NCBI GenBank assembly: GCA_902762875.1
Contig: CACWPS010000006.1
Coordinates: forward strand, 1 to 64,000
DNA: 64,000 nucleotides
Reading direction: 5' to 3'
Source of the DNA: Oscillospiraceae bacterium
GTDB taxonomy: Bacteria; Bacillota; Clostridia; Oscillospirales; Acutalibacteraceae
Part shown: piece after piece, positions 61,194 to 64,000 of the stretch
Layout of the letters: every line of letters starts with the position of its first letter
Position numbering within the stretch: position 1 is the first letter of the stretch
Position numbers and translations under genes: made by a program
Notes under the pieces: generated by a model
What the model was told of the DNA's origin: nothing
Database searches by the model: none
Seen by the model: only the letters and a program-made list of their open reading frames with translations

Positions 61194-62453
61194 TCAATCC
61201 TTACTGTATTTAATATCAGCGCCAAGTGCGCTTAAAACCGATACAATATCGTCATAACCACGCTCTATGTGGTGAATATCACCTATCTTAGATTCCCCGT
61301 AAGCCGTAAGCGCCGCAATAACCAGCGCCGCACCGCCCCGTAAATCGGTGGATTTGCAGTCTGCGGCGGAAAGCTCCTCTACACCCTCGGTCACCGCAAT
61401 TTTTCCCTCGGTTTTAATCTTAGCACCGAAGCGCTTAAGCTCATCAATATAACGAAAACGGTTTTCAAATATGTTTTCAACAAAAACCGATGTTCCCTCT
61501 GCGACGGTTAACATCGCAACTACAATAGGTCCTGCGTCGGTGGGAAAGCCGGGGTAAACAAGACTTCTTACGGTGGGCACCCTTTTAAGTCGCTCTGGTG
61601 CCGACAGGGTAATACTCTTGCCCGAAAGCTCTACCTCGCACCCCGCCTCTCTAAACACCCAAAGGGTAGAAACCATATGGGACGGCATAATATTACACAT
61701 TGTGATTTTTCCGCCGGTAACTGCGGCACAGGCCATATATGTTGCCGCCGCTATTCTGTCGGGGATAATAGTATGCTCGGTACCGCCAAGCCTTTCTACT
61801 CCGTAGATTCTGATACAGTCCGACCCAGAACCGTAAATTCGGGCTCCCGCACTGTTAAGAAAATCGGCAAGGTCGCTTATTTCCGGCTCCTTTGCCGCCC
61901 CGTGAATTGTTGTCACACCCTTTGCGGTAGCCGCCGCAAGGATAATATTTTCGGTAGCGCCCACGCTCGGAAAACCAAGACTTATTTCCGCCCCTCTAAG
62001 TCCCTTTTCGGCGGTGCAGATTAGATAGCCGTGTTCCTCGTTTACGGTGACCCCCATTCGCTCGAGAGCAGAAAGGTGCAAATCAATAGGACGGGGGCCT
62101 AATTCACAGCCGCCGGGACTGCTTATTACAGCCCTGCCGCATCTGCCTATAACCGCACCTAAAAAAACTACGGAGGAACGCATTTCCCGCATTAGGTTAT
62201 CGGGAATTTCGTATGCGTTTATTCCCTTACTGTTTACAGTCACGGTGTCGCCCTCGGCTTCACAGTCACAGCCGAGAGCCCTTAAAATTTTAATGGAAGT
62301 ATTAACATCTGAAAGTGCGGGGCAGTTATGTATTACACATTCCTTTTCGCACAAAACGGTTGCCGCAAGCACGGGAAGAACGCTGTTTTTCGCCCCCTGA
62401 ACAGTTATACCGCCGTATAGCTTTTTACCGCCGTTTACTATTATTTCGGACAT
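61194..62453 (-). CDS. murA: UDP-N-acetylglucosamine 1-carboxyvinyltransferase
   Basis: 419 aa. N-terminal KLYGGITVQGAKNSVLPVLAATVL (KN motif), RSSVVFLGAVIGRCGRAVISSPGGCELGPRPIDLHL with the catalytic cysteine (fosfomycin-sensitive form), HTIIPDRIAAATYMACAA, and VYPGFPTDAGPIVVAMLTVAEG. First committed step of peptidoglycan synthesis. Its place inside the division cluster, between murG and ftsQ, is seen in several Clostridia. Confidence 0.96.
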   Translation of the reverse strand: MSEIIVNGGKKLYGGITVQGAKNSVLPVLAATVLCEKECVIHNCPALSDVNTSIKILRALGCDCEAEGDTVTVNSKGINAYEIPDNLMREMRSSVVFLGAVIGRCGRAVISSPGGCELGPRPIDLHLSALERMGVTVNEEHGYLICTAEKGLRGAEISLGFPSVGATENIILAAATAKGVTTIHGAAKEPEISDLADFLNSAGARIYGSGSDCIRIYGVERLGGTEHTIIPDRIAAATYMACAAVTGGKITMCNIMPSHMVSTLWVFREAGCEVELSGKSITLSAPERLKRVPTVRSLVYPGFPTDAGPIVVAMLTVAEGTSVFVENIFENRFRYIDELKRFGAKIKTEGKIAVTEGVEELSAADCKSTDLRGGAALVIAALTAYGESKIGDIHHIERGYDDIVSVLSALGADIKYSKD

Positions 62454-62544
62454 TTACCGCACCCTCTCACAGTAGTCATTGGTAATACTTTTCAATGACA
62501 AAAAACTTTTTCACAGTTCATACTATGCGAAAGTACGGAAATTG

Positions 62545-63657
62545 TCACGCTCCCGTATATAATTGCATTAAAACATCGTAAATTCTTTTATTTGAGTCCA
62601 AAATTGCGTGTTTGACCGCCGCATTGCCCATCTTCTCTAAAAGGGGCTTATTTTCAATTATTTTTGAAACGGTACTAATAAGGCTTTCGCCGCTTAAATC
62701 CTTTTCCTCAAGGATTTCCGCCGCACCCGCCTTTTTAAGGGTCATAGCGTTATGGTACTGGTGATTTTCCGCAACATAAGGTGAGGGAATCAGCACCGAC
62801 GGCTTGCCTAAGCAACAAAGCTCGCTTAAGGTAATTGCTCCCGCACGGCATATCACAAGGTCGGCCGCCGCCATACATATATCCATATCGTTAATGTATT
62901 CTCTCACATCAATAAGCGGCGACAGCTCCACGCCCTCAAGCGAAGCCATCATAGCCTCATACCCTATTTTGCCTGTGCCGTGAATATGATAAAATTTATC
63001 GGTGCCGCTGTGCCATTTAATAAGACCGGTCACAGCCTCATTAATGCGTCTTGCCCCTAAAGAGCCGCCGAAGGAAAGTATCAGCGGGCGGTTATCAAGA
63101 CCTAATTCAGCCCGTGCCTTCTCCCTTGTAATGTTCAAAAGCTCGCTCCTTACGGGGTTTCCCGTAATAATCGGCGGTTTTTTTAGGTTCAGTCGGTTTT
63201 GGGCCTCGGGCATTGCGAGCATTACCCTATCAGCCTTATCCGCAAGCATTTTTGTGGTTACGCCGGGAAAGGCATTTTGTTCGTGTATGGCCGTTTTAAT
63301 GCCTGATTTTTGTGCCTCACGAAGCACCGGCCCGCTCACATAGCCGCCTGTGCCCACAACTATATCCGGTGCTATCTCCTTTAAAAGCTTTTTTGAAGTA
63401 TGTGAAGAGGATATGGCCTTTCCCACCGCCTCAATATTCTTCACTATACTTTTAGGGCTTAAACTCCGCCTAAAGCCCGCAACATCAATTGTGTGAAAAT
63501 CGTAGCCCTTCTCCGGCACAAGCTTCGCTTCAAGCTTATCCGCCGTGCCAATATAGGAAATTTCTGCATCGGGGTGGCGCTCCTTTATATATCCCGCTAT
63601 TGCCAGTGCGGGATTAATATGCCCCGCAGTACCGCCGCCTGCAAAAAGAATTTTCAT
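62545..63657 (-). CDS. murG: Undecaprenyldiphospho-muramoylpentapeptide GlcNAc transferase
   Basis: 370 aa GT28 enzyme making lipid II. FAGGGTAGHINPALAIA (first glycine-rich loop), VVGTGGYVSGPVLREAQ, IHEQNAFPGVTTKML, LSFGGSLGARRINEAV, and the donor-site ICRAGAITLSELCCLGKPSVLIPSPYVAENHQYHNAM. AAAGGAGAG ribosome-binding site. 14 bp after the ftsW gene. Confidence 0.97.
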   Translation of the reverse strand: MKILFAGGGTAGHINPALAIAGYIKERHPDAEISYIGTADKLEAKLVPEKGYDFHTIDVAGFRRSLSPKSIVKNIEAVGKAISSSHTSKKLLKEIAPDIVVGTGGYVSGPVLREAQKSGIKTAIHEQNAFPGVTTKMLADKADRVMLAMPEAQNRLNLKKPPIITGNPVRSELLNITREKARAELGLDNRPLILSFGGSLGARRINEAVTGLIKWHSGTDKFYHIHGTGKIGYEAMMASLEGVELSPLIDVREYINDMDICMAAADLVICRAGAITLSELCCLGKPSVLIPSPYVAENHQYHNAMTLKKAGAAEILEEKDLSGESLISTVSKIIENKPLLEKMGNAAVKHAILDSNKRIYDVLMQLYTGA

Positions 63658-63671
63658 CGCTGTACTCTCCT

Positions 63672-64000
63672 TTAAGATTTTTCAATGGTTGCTCCTCTTG
63701 ATATCGAAAGCACTATACCCATTTCGGCAAGCAAGATTAGCAGTGAAGTTCCGCCGTAGCTGAAAAACGGAAGACTTATTCCCGTATTGGGAATGGTATT
63801 TGTTACAACCCAGATATTAAGCATAGCCTGAAGACCTACCTGAAAGGTAAGACCTATTGCTAAAAGGGAGCCGAATTTATCCTTGGCCCGCATTGCTATC
63901 GTAAATCCCCGCCAAACAAGCAGGCAGAAAAGCAAGATAATTACAAGGGCACCTATAAGTCCCAATTCCTCGCATACTATTGCAAAAATAAAATCGTTGT
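63672..64000 (-). CDS. ftsW: FtsW/SpoVE-type SEDS glycosyltransferase, C-terminal part (runs off the right edge)
   Basis: About 109 codons visible, beginning with NDFIFAIVCEELGLIGALVIILLF and including the SEDS C-terminus LQAMLNIWVVTNTIPNTGISLPFFSYGGTSLLILLAEMGIVLSISR. Position directly ahead of murG identifies the septal FtsW/SpoVE branch rather than RodA. The first two-thirds lie outside the window. Confidence 0.92.
   Translation of the reverse strand, partial: NDFIFAIVCEELGLIGALVIILLFCLLVWRGFTIAMRAKDKFGSLLAIGLTFQVGLQAMLNIWVVTNTIPNTGISLPFFSYGGTSLLILLAEMGIVLSISRGATIEKS

Overview
The window looks like the chromosome of an endospore-forming, anaerobic member of the Clostridia, probably an uncultured gut Oscillospirales/Ruminococcaceae-type bacterium. 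The basis is spoIIE, yunB and a sleB-like cortex hydrolase, three T-box leaders, clostridial promoter and ribosome-binding sites, and a compact division cluster. This is family recognition by reading, not a database assignment. No rRNA operon, CRISPR array or prophage was seen. LAYOUT: 1-7.2 kb holds a transposase tail, a polyprenyl sugar transferase, dusB (apparently leaderless), yebC, and a four-gene operon of MBOAT O-acyltransferase, SGNH hydrolase, ECF sigma factor and RsiV-like anti-sigma factor behind an ECF-type promoter. 7.2-21.1 kb carries an aminotransferase plus Lrp-type regulator under a T-box, a ywlG-like gene, T-box-pheS-pheT, ireB, a small HTH regulator, malic enzyme, mnmE, a class III aminotransferase, an SCP2-like protein and a YfbR-like nucleotidase. 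21.1-35.2 kb holds a YfhO-like membrane protein, three small unknown genes with a structured leader, a hemolysin III homologue, degV, a cytidylate-kinase-like gene, rodA, an Sfp-type transferase, T-box-thrS, ligA and yunB. 35.3-35.7 kb has tRNA-Leu(UAG), with a broken upstream copy of its 5' end, and tRNA-Val(GAC). ISLAND: from 35.7 to 47.7 kb a 12-kb island sits in tRNA-Val. A 46-47-nt copy of the tRNA 3' half recurs at its far end, and a dead tyrosine-integrase gene lies next to the tRNA. Cargo is a glycan module of cytoplasmic-looking enzymes: GH16, GH5, polysaccharide deacetylase, a DMT-type transporter, two FAD oxidoreductases of one family, an SDR and three AraC-type regulators. Beyond it lie a frameshifted TM2 gene, a sleB-like gene, spoIIE with a Spo0A-type promoter, an iron alcohol dehydrogenase, an unusually long ECF sigma factor, gap, an FAD dehydrogenase, and on the minus strand ftsW-murG-murA-ftsQ-ftsZ running in from the right edge. 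HOW IT FITS: amino-acid supply is sensed through tRNA charging at three T-boxes. Cell-wall stress probably feeds the sigma/RsiV/O-acylation operon. The island looks like a self-contained, locally regulated carbohydrate module. Two families of non-coding repeats lie between genes: a REP/BIME-like paired hairpin of about 73 bp, and longer MITE-like elements.
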